This document shows, one piece after another, positions 18,950-29,341 of a stretch of DNA of 64,000 nt (position 1 is its first letter; every line of letters starts with the position of its first letter). The notes below the pieces were generated by a model that saw nothing but the letters and a program-made list of their open reading frames with translations, did not search any database and was not told where the DNA came from. The translations under genes and the position numbers were made by a program. The stretch is from contig CACKJD010000002.1 of NCBI GenBank assembly GCA_902600485.1, positions 183,392-247,391 on the forward strand. The letters are read 5' to 3'. This stretch comes from an uncultured Pelagibacteraceae bacterium. GTDB lineage: Bacteria; Pseudomonadota; Alphaproteobacteria; Pelagibacterales; Pelagibacteraceae.

Positions 18950-20563
18950 TTAATCTCGTAATATAAACTTAGATGTTGATAAAATAAATACACTAGCAAT
19001 TAAGATTAAAATTAAAGACGGTGCAGCAGCTGCCTCTAATAAATCCTCAGATGCGTATATATATGCAGTAGTTGCGAATGTCTCAAAATTAAATGGTCTT
19101 AAAATTAATGTAATTGGAAGCTCTCTAATTATTTCAAGAGAAATTAAAATTGCCACAAATAAAACTGAATTCCTTAAATAAGGTATATGTATATTAACAA
19201 ATGTTTTAATTTTTGAATATCCTAGTAAATATGCACTCTCATCAACAGAAAGATTAATTTTTTCGTATCCTGACTTTATACCGTTACAAGCCAACGAATA
19301 AAATCTTATAAAATAAACTATAACAAGTCCTAGTATTGAACCAAAAAATACCTTTTTAATAGATTCAAATCCAAAAAATTTTACAAAATTATTATCAAAC
19401 CATGCAATAAAAGTAATAAATGCAATTGCTAAGATTACACCAGGTATTGCATATCCAGATATTGATAGCGTGTTTATTATATTTAATGGTTTGCTTTTTG
19501 AGACTCTCATTCCATAATTAGATATAAATGAAAAAATAATAAGTGCTAAACTTGATAAGAAAACTAAATATAGGGTATTGTAAATTAGACTTAATACTTC
19601 TAAATCAAAAAGATTATCAGAATAAATAATTGTCCAATACAACATTTGACTAGATGGAAATATGAAGCTCAAAAAAAATATTACAAAGCAAAATAGAAAT
19701 GCCAAAAAACTTTTTCCTCCATCTAGTTTATATTTCTCTCGTTGTTTAAATCTGCTTGATGAGTTTGAATGATATTTTGCTTGTTTTCTTGATAAATTTT
19801 CTAAGATGAATAAGGCAAAAATAAATAACAATAAAAAGAATGAAAGCCTATTTGCAAATGCAAGGTCATCAAATGTTATCCATGAATTATATATTCCAGT
19901 TGTTAGAGTATTTATTGAAAAGAAGTCTACAGCGCCGAATTCTGCTAAAGTTTCCATTGCCACTAAAGATAATCCAGCAACTATTGCAGGTCTGGCAGAC
20001 GGTAAAATTACCTGTAAAAAAGCCCTTATTTTAGAAAATCCCAAATTTTTACTAAGGTCTATTAAATTTTGAGATTGATATAAAAAAGAAGCTCTGGCTA
20101 AAATGTATACGTAAGCAAACAAAGAAAAGGATAATGATAATATCGCTCCAAACATGCCGCTAAATTTAGGTATGTGTTTATTGTATTCCCCCTCACCAAA
20201 TAAATTTTTAAGAATGGTAAAAGCAGTTCCATAATTGTCAAAAAAAGCAAAAATAGAATACGCATAGATATAAGGAGGAACAGCAAAAGATAATATTAAA
20301 GCCCATTTAAAAAAATTACTCCCTGGAAAATCATAAAAAGAAACAAGATAAGCTGTGCCTGTTCCAAAGATAAAAGTTAAAATCAAAACTCCAACCAATA
20401 AAGTTACAGAATTATATATATATTCTAGTAAAAAGGTTTCTTTTAAAATTTTATAATATTCTGTTGTTTCCTCAAAAAAACTAAAAGAAACAGTTGCTAT
20501 AGGAATCAAAACTATAAATGAGATAAGAAAAGAGCTTAAGTACCAAATATTAATTTTTTTCAT
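18950..20563 (-). CDS. fbpB: Fe3+ ABC transporter permease (double permease domain)
   Basis: 537 aa with two BPD permease modules (AGLSLVAMETLAEFGAVDFF and ILISLEIIRELPITLILRPF). Confidence 0.9.
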   Translation of the reverse strand: MKKINIWYLSSFLISFIVLIPIATVSFSFFEETTEYYKILKETFLLEYIYNSVTLLVGVLILTFIFGTGTAYLVSFYDFPGSNFFKWALILSFAVPPYIYAYSIFAFFDNYGTAFTILKNLFGEGEYNKHIPKFSGMFGAILSLSFSLFAYVYILARASFLYQSQNLIDLSKNLGFSKIRAFLQVILPSARPAIVAGLSLVAMETLAEFGAVDFFSINTLTTGIYNSWITFDDLAFANRLSFFLLLFIFALFILENLSRKQAKYHSNSSSRFKQREKYKLDGGKSFLAFLFCFVIFFLSFIFPSSQMLYWTIIYSDNLFDLEVLSLIYNTLYLVFLSSLALIIFSFISNYGMRVSKSKPLNIINTLSISGYAIPGVILAIAFITFIAWFDNNFVKFFGFESIKKVFFGSILGLVIVYFIRFYSLACNGIKSGYEKINLSVDESAYLLGYSKIKTFVNIHIPYLRNSVLFVAILISLEIIRELPITLILRPFNFETFATTAYIYASEDLLEAAAAPSLILILIASVFILSTSKFILRD

Positions 20564-20595
20564 ATTATAATCCGCCTTATAATCATGAAATTAAA

Positions 20596-20627
20596 TATGC
20601 CCATAGAGGAGATCGTCTACGGGCATA
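20596..20627. other. Intercistronic hairpin upstream of fbpB
   Basis: TATGCCC-A-TAGA-GGAGATCG-TCTA-C-GGGCATA near-perfect inverted repeat in the gap between the Cys microprotein and fbpB. Confidence 0.6.
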
Positions 20628-20642
20628 CAATCAAGAAATTAT

Positions 20643-20813
20643 CTAAAAATCAAAAACCTTTAGGATATGCGGAACCTCCTTATCTTTAATATCAGATAAA
20701 TTTCTTTTATTTATTCTGTCATTGATTTTTTTACACTCTGAAAGACACGGTGAGCATCCTTTAGAAGATTTATTATAATCTATTTCAGAAATAAATTCTT
20801 TTTTATCTTTCAT
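20643..20813 (-). CDS. 56-aa Cys-containing small protein within iron transporter locus
   Basis: Not in ORF track. MKDKKEFISEIDYNKSSKGCSPCLSECKKINDRINKRNLSDIKDKEVPHILKVFDF; CxxCxxxC motif; just downstream of fbpA. Confidence 0.6.
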   Translation of the reverse strand: MKDKKEFISEIDYNKSSKGCSPCLSECKKINDRINKRNLSDIKDKEVPHILKVFDF

Positions 20814-20814
20814 A

Positions 20815-21840
20815 TTATTTCCAACCAGCTGCTGTCATTACTTCTAATGCATCAGCTTGTTTTGCACCATAACTTGAAACTTTAGTTTTTAGATCTTGTT
20901 TAAAATCTAATCCTATATTGTTCACAACCAGCGGGCTTGGAGAAACATCATCGATCATTGGAAACTCAAAAGTATTATTTGTAAAGTGCTCTTGAGCTTC
21001 TGTAGTTAATAAAAACTCTACAAGTTTAATCGCATTTGCTTTATTAGGTGCGCCTTTTACTAAAGCAGCACAACTAATATTCATATGTGTTCCTCTATCA
21101 TTTTGGTTAGGAAAGAAAGCTTTTACTTTTTTCGCAGCAGCTTGTTGCTCTGCTCCTTTGTTTCCTGATAACATTAATGCTAGATAATATGTATTAGCAA
21201 CGGCAATATCTGCTTCACCAGCAGCAACTGCCATAATTTGAGCTCGGTCATTTCCTATTGGTGTCCTAGCCATGTTTGCAACAACACCTTTTGCCCAATC
21301 AGCTGTAGCTTTTTTACCATTATTTTTAACTAATGATGCTACAAGTGATTTATTATAAATATTACCTGATGCTCTAATTACTAATCTACCCTTCCATTTC
21401 GGATCAGCTAAACTTTCATAAGTTAAACCTGACAACTCTGCACCTGATACTCTATCTGGAGCGTAGTAAACAATTCTTGCTCTTTTAGCAATTCCTGTCC
21501 AATGGTTTGTTCTAAAGTTTGACGGAACAGCTGCTTTTATTGCAGGTGAAATTAGACCACCTTGCGTCATACCTTTTGCTTTGAATGCTCCACATCGACC
21601 AGCATCAGCAGTGATGTAAAGATCAGCGGAAGAATCTGCTCCCTCTTCGATCATTCTTTTTTCAAGAGCTCCTGCTTTTCCGTTTATTAAATTAACTTTA
21701 ATTCCAGTTTTGTTTGTGAACTTACTGTAAAGTTCTGCATCAGCTTTATAATGTCTTGCATTAAAGATATTAACTTCAGCAGCTATCGTTAAACTAGAAA
21801 TGAAAGTTAAAAGTATTGTATATATACTTAGTTTTTTCAT
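20815..21840 (-). CDS. fbpA: Fe3+ ABC transporter periplasmic substrate-binding protein
   Basis: Signal peptide, VNIFNARHYKADAELYSKFTNKTGIKVNLI, ADLYITADAGRC, YAPDRVSG, ANTYYLALM (iron-binding tyrosines). Confidence 0.93.
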   Translation of the reverse strand: MKKLSIYTILLTFISSLTIAAEVNIFNARHYKADAELYSKFTNKTGIKVNLINGKAGALEKRMIEEGADSSADLYITADAGRCGAFKAKGMTQGGLISPAIKAAVPSNFRTNHWTGIAKRARIVYYAPDRVSGAELSGLTYESLADPKWKGRLVIRASGNIYNKSLVASLVKNNGKKATADWAKGVVANMARTPIGNDRAQIMAVAAGEADIAVANTYYLALMLSGNKGAEQQAAAKKVKAFFPNQNDRGTHMNISCAALVKGAPNKANAIKLVEFLLTTEAQEHFTNNTFEFPMIDDVSPSPLVVNNIGLDFKQDLKTKVSSYGAKQADALEVMTAAGWK

Positions 21841-21867
21841 TTTATTAATTAACCTTCTTCCGCACTA

Positions 21868-21928
21868 TTGATAATGAGAATTAATCTCATTGAAAATGAT
21901 AATTAATCTCATTGATAATGATTATCAA
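21868..21928. promoter_or_regulatory. Triple Fur-box-like operator upstream of fbpA
   Basis: TTGATAATGAGAATTAATCTCA / TTGAAAATGATAATTAATCTCA / TTGATAATGATTATCAA at 21868, 21890, 21912 (22-bp period); the last is a perfect 8-1-8 palindrome close to the Fur consensus GATAATGATAATCATTATC. Confidence 0.82.
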
Positions 21929-21960
21929 TCGCATATATTGACGCAGGGGTCAAGCGATAT

Positions 21961-22851
21961 TTAAAATTCCCACTCTGAGATTTTGCTATATAAAAAGTTT
22001 CTAAAAGCCTGAACTCTGGCTACATTTTTCATTGATTGTGGGTAAACAAAATGGGCCTCGGTTATTGGGCCTTCAACGTTTGGTAATACTTTAACAATAT
22101 TAGGCTGATTTACTGTAATGTAGTCAGGTAAAGCAGCTAATCCTACTCCACTTTGAACAGCTAACAATAAGCCATAAACACTGTTAACTTTCATCACAGT
22201 TTTTCTTTTTTTATTATCTTTTGTACCTAATTTTAAAGCCCAATCAGGATTATAAACAGGTGAAGGAGCGCCTCTTCCAAATGATATAAAAGAGTGTTTG
22301 TTTAAGTCACTTGTATTTTTCGGAAAACCGTGTTTTTCCAAATATTTTGGCGAACCATAAATATGGTAATTTATATCTATTAATTTTTTTTGTATATAAT
22401 TTAGTTGTTTAGGTCTTCTCATAAAAATACCAATATCAGCTTGTCTAGTGCTTAAGTCTAACTCTTTGTCATCGAAAATAAGCTCTACTTCTATATCTGG
22501 ATTTAATTGCATGAATTCTTGGATTCTTGGAGTTAGCCATGTTGTCCCAAAACTTACGACAGTGGTGACAGTTAATTTACCGCTTGGTTTATTTTTTTGA
22601 TCTCCGAGTGAAGTTTCAACCTCTTTAAGCTTACTGATTACTTCATGGGCAGTTTTAAATACATACTCACCATTTTCCGTTAAAGTAAGACCTCTTGCGT
22701 GTCTCTCAAAAAGCTTAACTTTAAGATCTTCTTCTAAAGCCTGAATTTGTCTACTGATTGCTGATTGACTGAGATTTAGATTAACTGTTGCGCTTGTAAA
22801 ACTACCAGCTTCTGCAACTGCGTGAAATATTTTTAGCTTGTCCCAATCCAT
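21961..22851 (-). CDS. LysR-family transcriptional regulator
   Basis: MDWDKLKIFHAVAEAGSFTSATVNLNLSQSAISRQIQALEEDLKVKLFERHARGLTLTENG. Confidence 0.94.
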   Translation of the reverse strand: MDWDKLKIFHAVAEAGSFTSATVNLNLSQSAISRQIQALEEDLKVKLFERHARGLTLTENGEYVFKTAHEVISKLKEVETSLGDQKNKPSGKLTVTTVVSFGTTWLTPRIQEFMQLNPDIEVELIFDDKELDLSTRQADIGIFMRRPKQLNYIQKKLIDINYHIYGSPKYLEKHGFPKNTSDLNKHSFISFGRGAPSPVYNPDWALKLGTKDNKKRKTVMKVNSVYGLLLAVQSGVGLAALPDYITVNQPNIVKVLPNVEGPITEAHFVYPQSMKNVARVQAFRNFLYSKISEWEF

Positions 22852-23852
22852 TATTTATTAACATTAATAATGTATCTTCCAGAAGTTTTGCCTTCAAGCA
22901 TTTTTGAATATTCAACTAAAAGTTGTTCGAGACTTATCTCTTTAATGGACTTGTCAAGTAAATCAAAATCTACAAGTTTTGAAACTTCATCCCATAGAAA
23001 TTCTCTTCTCTTTATAGATACACTTACAGAGTCGATACCCCAAAGTTTTACACCTCTTATAATAAAAGGCATTACAGTAGTATTTAATTTTATACTTGAT
23101 GCATTTCCACACGCTGCAACTATTCCGTTGGGCTTAACATGAGATAAAATATTAGCTAAAATATTTCCACCAACTGTATCAACTGCACCATCGTACAATC
23201 CTTTATCCAGCGGTCTAGCCTCTTTATCTAAATCACCTGATTTTATTATATTTTTTGCGCCTAGTGATTTAAGATATTCTTCATTTGGTTTTGTTGTTGC
23301 GGCTGTTACATTGCAACCCATTTTACTGAGTATCATGACTGCAATACTACCAACTCCACCAGAGGCTCCGGTAACAATTACATCATTTACTTTTTCTCCA
23401 AGTAGTAAAACTTCTCTAGTTTGTTTAGTCGTAAAAGCACATTGGATTGCTGTCATGCCAGCAGTACCTAACATCATCGCTTGTCTCGATGTAATTCCTT
23501 TAGGTTTTTTTACCAAAAAATTTGAATTTACTTTTGCAAATTGAGAATATCCACCAAAGTAAATTTCACCAACTCTCCAGCCAGTTTGAATTATTTCATC
23601 GCCCTCTTTAAATTTTTCACTTTTACTTTCAACTACTGTACCTGAAAAATCAATACCTGGAATATGTGGAAATTCTTTAACTAATCTTGCCCCATTTTTT
23701 AAAATTAAAGCATCTTTAAAATTTAATGTAGAATAATCAACTTTAACTAAAACATCACCATGTTTTAAAAATGATTTCTCTATAGTTTTAATTTCTCTTG
23801 AAAACTTTTCACCCTCTTGATTTACGATTAATGCTTTAAAATTATCAGACAT
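22851..23852 (-). CDS. acuI: Acrylyl-CoA reductase / YhdH-family quinone oxidoreductase (AcuI-like)
   Basis: MDR-type: VDYSTLNFKDALILKNGARLVKEFPHIPGIDFSGTV, VTGASGGVGSIAVMILSKMG, WGIDSVS. Confidence 0.8.
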   Translation of the reverse strand: MSDNFKALIVNQEGEKFSREIKTIEKSFLKHGDVLVKVDYSTLNFKDALILKNGARLVKEFPHIPGIDFSGTVVESKSEKFKEGDEIIQTGWRVGEIYFGGYSQFAKVNSNFLVKKPKGITSRQAMMLGTAGMTAIQCAFTTKQTREVLLLGEKVNDVIVTGASGGVGSIAVMILSKMGCNVTAATTKPNEEYLKSLGAKNIIKSGDLDKEARPLDKGLYDGAVDTVGGNILANILSHVKPNGIVAACGNASSIKLNTTVMPFIIRGVKLWGIDSVSVSIKRREFLWDEVSKLVDFDLLDKSIKEISLEQLLVEYSKMLEGKTSGRYIINVNK

Positions 23853-23870
23853 TACTTTTTTTTTAATTTA

Positions 23871-24482
23871 TTAGATCTTGCTACTAATAAATCTTAGATA
23901 TCTATTTTGACAAGCTAGGTCGTCTTTAAATTTACCTAAATAATAATTAGTTATAGTTGTGGCTTGTTCCTTTTTAATCCCTCTAGTTGTCATACATTGA
24001 TGAGTTGCATTTATTGTTACAGCAACTCCTTTAGCCTGTAAAGAGTCCATCAAGGTTGTTGCAATTTGTTTTGTTAATCTTTCTTGAGTTTGCATTCTTC
24101 TTGAAAAAACTTCTACAACTCTAGCAAGTTTACTTAAACCTACAACTCTTTCATTTGGCATGTAAGCCACATGTGCAATTCCTAAAATCGGTGCCATGTG
24201 ATGTTCGCAATGGCTCTGGACTGATATATTTTTTTGTATTACCATATCGTTGTATCCCTCTACATCACCAAAAGTTTTGCTTAGTATTTTATTAGGATCT
24301 TCCTGGTAGCCTTTAAAATATTCTCTATATGCTTTTAAAACTCTTTTAGGTGTTTCTAATAAACCTTCTCTGCTTGGATCTTCCCCTATCCATTTTAATA
24401 TTTTGATATAAGCTTCTTCAGCTTCTTTATCCGATACTTCGTTATTATTTAATGGCTTATTTTGTTCTTTAACTAATTTCAT
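23871..24482 (-). CDS. folE: GTP cyclohydrolase I
   Basis: DPSREGLLETPKRVLKAY, SVQSHCEHHMAPILGIAHVAYMPNERVVGLSKLARVV, QERLTKQIA. Confidence 0.96.
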   Translation of the reverse strand: MKLVKEQNKPLNNNEVSDKEAEEAYIKILKWIGEDPSREGLLETPKRVLKAYREYFKGYQEDPNKILSKTFGDVEGYNDMVIQKNISVQSHCEHHMAPILGIAHVAYMPNERVVGLSKLARVVEVFSRRMQTQERLTKQIATTLMDSLQAKGVAVTINATHQCMTTRGIKKEQATTITNYYLGKFKDDLACQNRYLRFISSKI

Positions 24483-24559
24483 CGCGATAGTTATATATAT
24501 AATTTAACCTTTTTAAAATATTTATTATAATCTTTTATGTGCTAAATACTTCTAAAAAT

Positions 24560-25027
24560 ATGTTTAAAAAAAGAGAAAATGTCACAGATATTGAAGAGGG
24601 AAATTTATTGTCCCCTAAATTTGATAATGATGGATTAATTCCAGTCATCACAACATGTTCAAAGACAAAAGAAATATTAATGCATGGTTATATGAATGTA
24701 GAAGCTTTAAAAAAAACAATTGAAACTAAAGAAGCTCACTACTGGAGCAGATCAAGAAATCAAATTTGGCACAAAGGTAAAACAAGTGGTTTTGTGCAAA
24801 AAGTTATTGAAGTTAGAATTGACGATGATCAAGATGCTGTATGGTTAACTGTAGATATTGGATCAGGATCAAGTTGCCATGTTGGATATAGATCATGTTT
24901 TTATAGATCCGTACCTCTAGGAAAAATAGATAATGCTAGAGAGATAAAAATGAAATTTGAAGAAAAAGAAAAGAAATTTGATCCTGAAGTTGTTTATAAA
25001 GGTCAACCAAATCCAACTAAAATATAA
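24560..25027 (+). CDS. hisI: Phosphoribosyl-AMP cyclohydrolase
   Basis: GLIPVITTCSKTKEILMHGYMN, AHYWSRSRNQIWHKGKTSG, CHVGYRSCFYR. Track ORF starts 24539; internal Met likely. Confidence 0.93.
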   Translation: MFKKRENVTDIEEGNLLSPKFDNDGLIPVITTCSKTKEILMHGYMNVEALKKTIETKEAHYWSRSRNQIWHKGKTSGFVQKVIEVRIDDDQDAVWLTVDIGSGSSCHVGYRSCFYRSVPLGKIDNAREIKMKFEEKEKKFDPEVVYKGQPNPTKI

Positions 25028-25647
25028 TGTCAAAAAAAATTAATATAATAAGTCCTTTTGGTCCTAAATTAGCAAAAATAAAACTTAGCAAAAAAGTTGT
25101 AAGCGATATTAATCAAGAGGTCGAAAGAATCATATTAAACGAAAAAAAATCTAAAAAAAAAGATTATTCTAAAAAATTAGTTGGTGAAGTATATCAAGAG
25201 ATTGAGCTTTCCAAAAATTTTATTAATAAAAAACTTAAAAAGTTTATTCATGAAAAAGTAAAAAATTATTTAAAAAGCACAATTAATAAATCAACCAATC
25301 AAATAAATATTAAAAATTTTTGGGTGGTAAGACAATTTAAAAATGAATACAACCCAGTTCATTACCATGATGGAAATATATCTGGTGTAGGATATCTTAA
25401 AATACCAAAAAACTTAAATTTTAGTAAAAAAAAAAAGAAAACTAATGGAACTATAGATTTTATAAATGGTTCTAGAATGTTTTTAAATAAAAGTATTTAT
25501 AATCATGTACCAAAAGTTGGTGATTTAATATTATTTCCAAACTACCTTATGCATACTGCATATCCTTTTGTCGTTGATGGCGAAAGAAGATCATTCTCTT
25601 TTAATGTTGAATTAGATAAAAAAGTTGCTGACGTTTTTCATGACTAA
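25027..25647 (+). CDS. Putative 2OG-Fe(II) oxygenase-like protein
   Basis: NFWVVRQFKNEYNPVHYHDGNISGVGYLKIP ... GDLILFPNYLMHTAYPFVVDGERRSFSFNVEL (HxD...H...R pattern). Confidence 0.7.
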   Translation: MSKKINIISPFGPKLAKIKLSKKVVSDINQEVERIILNEKKSKKKDYSKKLVGEVYQEIELSKNFINKKLKKFIHEKVKNYLKSTINKSTNQINIKNFWVVRQFKNEYNPVHYHDGNISGVGYLKIPKNLNFSKKKKKTNGTIDFINGSRMFLNKSIYNHVPKVGDLILFPNYLMHTAYPFVVDGERRSFSFNVELDKKVADVFHD

Positions 25648-26014
25648 AAAACAAAAAAACGTTTTAGGTGAGGATCTTGAATTATGCTCATCAAATCCAT
25701 TAACTGGTTGGTATAGAGATGGATGCTGTAATACAGATGAAAATGATAAAGGTGTTCATACAGTTTGTGCAAAAGTATCTAATGAATTTTTAAATTGGTG
25801 CAAAGATGCTGGTAATGATTTAATAACTCCTCATCCAGAATTTGGATTTCCTGGTTTAAAAGATGGTGATTGCTGGTGTGTTTGTGCAAGTTGGTATGCA
25901 AGAGCAATTGATGCAAACAAAGGATGTCCTATATTTTTAAAAAGAACTCACGAAAATACTTTGAAACTTATTCCGATTGAAACTTTAAAAAAATACGCAA
26001 TAGACTTATCTTAA
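25640..26014 (+). CDS. DUF2237 family protein
   Basis: KNVLGEDLELCSSNPLTGWYRDGCCNTDENDKGVHTVCAKVSNEFL...LKDGDCWCVCASWYARAIDANKGCPIFLKRTHE. Confidence 0.85.
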   Translation: MTKKQKNVLGEDLELCSSNPLTGWYRDGCCNTDENDKGVHTVCAKVSNEFLNWCKDAGNDLITPHPEFGFPGLKDGDCWCVCASWYARAIDANKGCPIFLKRTHENTLKLIPIETLKKYAIDLS

Positions 26015-26015
26015 A

Positions 26016-27635
26016 TTACATATTCCCGTATCTTGGACCACCACTTCCTTCAGGTGTTACCCAAGTGATATTTTGGGATGGTTCTTTGATATCACATGTC
26101 TTGCAATGTATGCAATTCTGAGCATTTATTACAAATTTCGGTGAACCGTTTTCATTTTGAACTTCGTAAACACCTGCTGGACAATATCTTTGAGCAGGTT
26201 CATCGTATTTTTCTAAAGTATATTTTATTGGTAATTCTTTATCTTTTAACTGGAGATGGACTGGCTGATTGTCCTCGTGATTTGTTCCAGTTAAATATAC
26301 AGAGCTAGTTTTGTCAAAAGTTAAGACGTTATCTGGTTTTGGGTACTCTATAACTGGCATTTTATTTGCTGGTTTTAAAGTTTCATGATCTGCATGCTTA
26401 TGTTTCAATGTGAATGGTAGCTTTCCTCTAAATAATATTTGATCAATTCCGGTAAAAATAATGCCTAAGATTAAACCCCAACTAAAGCTTGGTTTAACAT
26501 TTCTTGCTGCATGTAATTCTTCATAAGCCCAGCTTTTTTTGAATTTTTCCTCATAAATTGATAAATCTTTTTTATCTTTTAGATGCTCAACTATTGTTTC
26601 TGCTGCTATTAAACCACTTTTCATTGCTGTGTGTGAACCTTTTATTTTAGGCATATTTAAAGTACCAGCATCACATCCAATTAATAAAGCACCAGGCATA
26701 AACATTCTTGGTAAACTTTGAATTCCTCCCTCTATTAAAGCTCTTGCACCGTACGAAATTCTTTTACCTCCATTAAGCATTTTTGAAATAGCAGGATGTG
26801 TTTTAAATCTTTGAAATTCATCAAATGGAGATAGATGAGGATTTTGATAATCTAAACCAATTACATATCCTAAGTAAACTTCTTTGTTTTCAGCATGATA
26901 AACAAAACTTCCGCCGTATGTATTATTGTCTAATGGCCAACCTGCAGTATGCATAACTAATCCTTCTTCATGATTTTTTTCATCTACTTTCCAAATTTCT
27001 TTAAAACCGATACCATACTGCTGTGGATTTTTTCCTTTACTTAAATCAAATTTTTTAATTAGGTTTTTTCCTAGATGTCCTCTGCAACCTTCAGCAAAAA
27101 CAGTTACTTTTGCATGAAGCTCCATTCCAGGCTCGTAGCTATCTTTTTTTTCTCCGTTTTTATCTAGACCCATATCTTGCGTGATAACTCCTTTTACAGA
27201 TCCATCCTCATGATACAAAATATCGGATGCTGGAAAGCCAGGGAATATTTCTACACCTAATGCCTCTGCTTGTTCAGCTAACCATCTACACAAATTTGCA
27301 AGACTTATAATATAATTTTTATGATTTTGTTGAACTTTAGGCAGTAGCCATGTTGGCCAACTTATTGATTTTGTTTTACCAAGAAATAAAAATTTTTCTT
27401 TTGTAACTTTTGTTTTAATTGGTGAATTTAATTCTCTCCAATTAGGTATTAATTCATCCAAAGCTCTTGTTTCAAAAACATTTCCTGATAAAATATGGGA
27501 ACCAATTTCTGCTCCCTTTTCTAAAACACAAACATTAATTTCAGAATTTAATTGTTTTAGTTTTATTGCTGTTGCGAGTCCTGATGGTCCTCCACCAACA
27601 ATAACAACATCATATTCCATAACTTCTCTAGTCAT
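26016..27635 (-). CDS. Electron transfer flavoprotein-ubiquinone oxidoreductase
   Basis: GGGPSGLATAIKLKQL, EGCRGHLGKNLI, C-terminal 4Fe-4S motif INAQNCIHCKTCDIKEPSQNITWVTPEGSGGPRY. Confidence 0.95.
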   Translation of the reverse strand: MTREVMEYDVVIVGGGPSGLATAIKLKQLNSEINVCVLEKGAEIGSHILSGNVFETRALDELIPNWRELNSPIKTKVTKEKFLFLGKTKSISWPTWLLPKVQQNHKNYIISLANLCRWLAEQAEALGVEIFPGFPASDILYHEDGSVKGVITQDMGLDKNGEKKDSYEPGMELHAKVTVFAEGCRGHLGKNLIKKFDLSKGKNPQQYGIGFKEIWKVDEKNHEEGLVMHTAGWPLDNNTYGGSFVYHAENKEVYLGYVIGLDYQNPHLSPFDEFQRFKTHPAISKMLNGGKRISYGARALIEGGIQSLPRMFMPGALLIGCDAGTLNMPKIKGSHTAMKSGLIAAETIVEHLKDKKDLSIYEEKFKKSWAYEELHAARNVKPSFSWGLILGIIFTGIDQILFRGKLPFTLKHKHADHETLKPANKMPVIEYPKPDNVLTFDKTSSVYLTGTNHEDNQPVHLQLKDKELPIKYTLEKYDEPAQRYCPAGVYEVQNENGSPKFVINAQNCIHCKTCDIKEPSQNITWVTPEGSGGPRYGNM

Positions 27636-27638
27636 GAA

Positions 27639-28592
27639 TTACTTTTGAATACTATTGAGTTTATTTAATTCTTCTAAAAATTGAGGTAACGCTTCAAACA
27701 AGTCTGCTTCTAATCCATAATCTGCAACACTAAAAATTGGAGCTTCTCCATCTTTGTTGATTGCAACTATTACTTTACTCTCTTTCATTCCAGCTAAGTG
27801 TTGGATTGCGCCAGATATTCCAACTGCAATATACAAATCAGGTACAACAACTTTGCCAGTTTGGCCTACTTGATGATCGTTAGTGATATAACCTGCATCA
27901 ACTGCTGCTCTTGAAGCTCCTATCGCTGCGTTAAGTTTATCTGCGATTGCAGAAATTAATTTAAAGTTATCTGAATTTTGCATTCCTCTTCCACCAGAAA
28001 TAACAACTCTTGCAGTACCTAACTCTGGTCTATCAGATTTTATTTCTTCTCTCTTAACAAATTTTGAACTCTCAAACTTATCCCCTGGCTCGGATTTAAC
28101 TATTTCTGCTGATCCTCCAGTTGAAGGTGCTGGATCAAAAGATGTTGGTCTAATTGTAACACATTTTTTTTTGTCAGTGCTTTTAACAGTTGCAAACGCA
28201 TTACCTGCATAAATTGGTCTTAAAAAAGTATCTTCAGAAATAACATTTACTATATCGCTAACTTGTGACGTATCTAATAATGCTGCTACTCTAGGCATTA
28301 AATTTTTTCCAAATGTATTTGCTGAACAAACGATGTGTGAATAATTATCTACATGCTTTAAAATCGTAGATGTATAATTTTCAGCAGTAAAATTATCAAA
28401 TATTTCATTATCAACATGGATCACTTTTTTGACTAATGGTATTTCGCTTGCAGCTTTTGCAACACTATCTGATTTGTTGCCAAGAACTAAAACATGTAAA
28501 TCTTCATTAATTTTTGATGCTGCTGTAGCTGCATTAAAAGTAAATGGTCTAAGATCTGTGTTATTATGTTCCGCTATTAATAAAACTGACAT
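27639..28592 (-). CDS. etfA: Electron transfer flavoprotein alpha subunit
   Basis: [15 protein letters not shown]...[46 protein letters not shown]. Confidence 0.96.
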   Translation of the reverse strand: MSVLLIAEHNNTDLRPFTFNAATAASKINEDLHVLVLGNKSDSVAKAASEIPLVKKVIHVDNEIFDNFTAENYTSTILKHVDNYSHIVCSANTFGKNLMPRVAALLDTSQVSDIVNVISEDTFLRPIYAGNAFATVKSTDKKKCVTIRPTSFDPAPSTGGSAEIVKSEPGDKFESSKFVKREEIKSDRPELGTARVVISGGRGMQNSDNFKLISAIADKLNAAIGASRAAVDAGYITNDHQVGQTGKVVVPDLYIAVGISGAIQHLAGMKESKVIVAINKDGEAPIFSVADYGLEADLFEALPQFLEELNKLNSIQK

Positions 28593-29341
28593 TATATTAC
28601 TTTAGCCTCATTTTTTAATTTTTGAACCAATTCTGATACACTTGCGACTTTTATACCAGCTTTTCTTTTTGGCGGTTCTTCTACTTTAATTTGCTCGATT
28701 CTCGCTTTAGTATCAACCCCTAAATCAGATGCATTTAATTGTTCTAAAGGTTTTTTCTTTGCCTTCATAATATTTGGTAAAGATGCATATCTTGGTTCAT
28801 TGAGTCTTAGATCACAAGTTACAATCGCAGGTATGTTTACTTCGATCGTTTCTAAGCCCTCATCAATTTCTCTAGTAACCTCTAAAGATTTTTCCTTAAC
28901 CTCAATTTTTGAAGCAAAAGTTGCTTGGGGCCAATTTAATATTGCAGCTAACATTTGACCTGTTTGATTGCAATCATCATCAATTGCTTGTTTTCCCATA
29001 AAAACTAAATCTGGATTTTCTTTTTCGACTATTTTTTTTAATATTTTAGAAACAGCTAGTGGTTCAACTATTCCATCAACTTTAACATGAATTCCTCTGT
29101 CAGCTCCTACAGCAAGAGCCTTTCTTACTGTTTCTTGTGCTTTATCATCTCCGATTGTAATTGCTACAACCTCTTTAGCTTTACCTGACTCTTTTATCTT
29201 CACCGCTTCTTCGATTGCATTATCGTCTGGTGGATTAGTAGACATCTTGACGTTGTCAGTTACAACACCAGTTCCATCATCCTTTACTCTAACTTGGACG
29301 TTATAATCAATTACTCTTTTTACAGCCACTAATATTTTCAT
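28592..29341 (-). CDS. etfB: Electron transfer flavoprotein beta subunit
   Basis: [67 protein letters not shown]. Confidence 0.96.
   Translation of the reverse strand: MKILVAVKRVIDYNVQVRVKDDGTGVVTDNVKMSTNPPDDNAIEEAVKIKESGKAKEVVAITIGDDKAQETVRKALAVGADRGIHVKVDGIVEPLAVSKILKKIVEKENPDLVFMGKQAIDDDCNQTGQMLAAILNWPQATFASKIEVKEKSLEVTREIDEGLETIEVNIPAIVTCDLRLNEPRYASLPNIMKAKKKPLEQLNASDLGVDTKARIEQIKVEEPPKRKAGIKVASVSELVQKLKNEAKVI

Noticed and set aside
19806-20286. Three short ORFs overlapping fbpB
   Set aside because: Overlap the permease coding frame; compositional artefacts.
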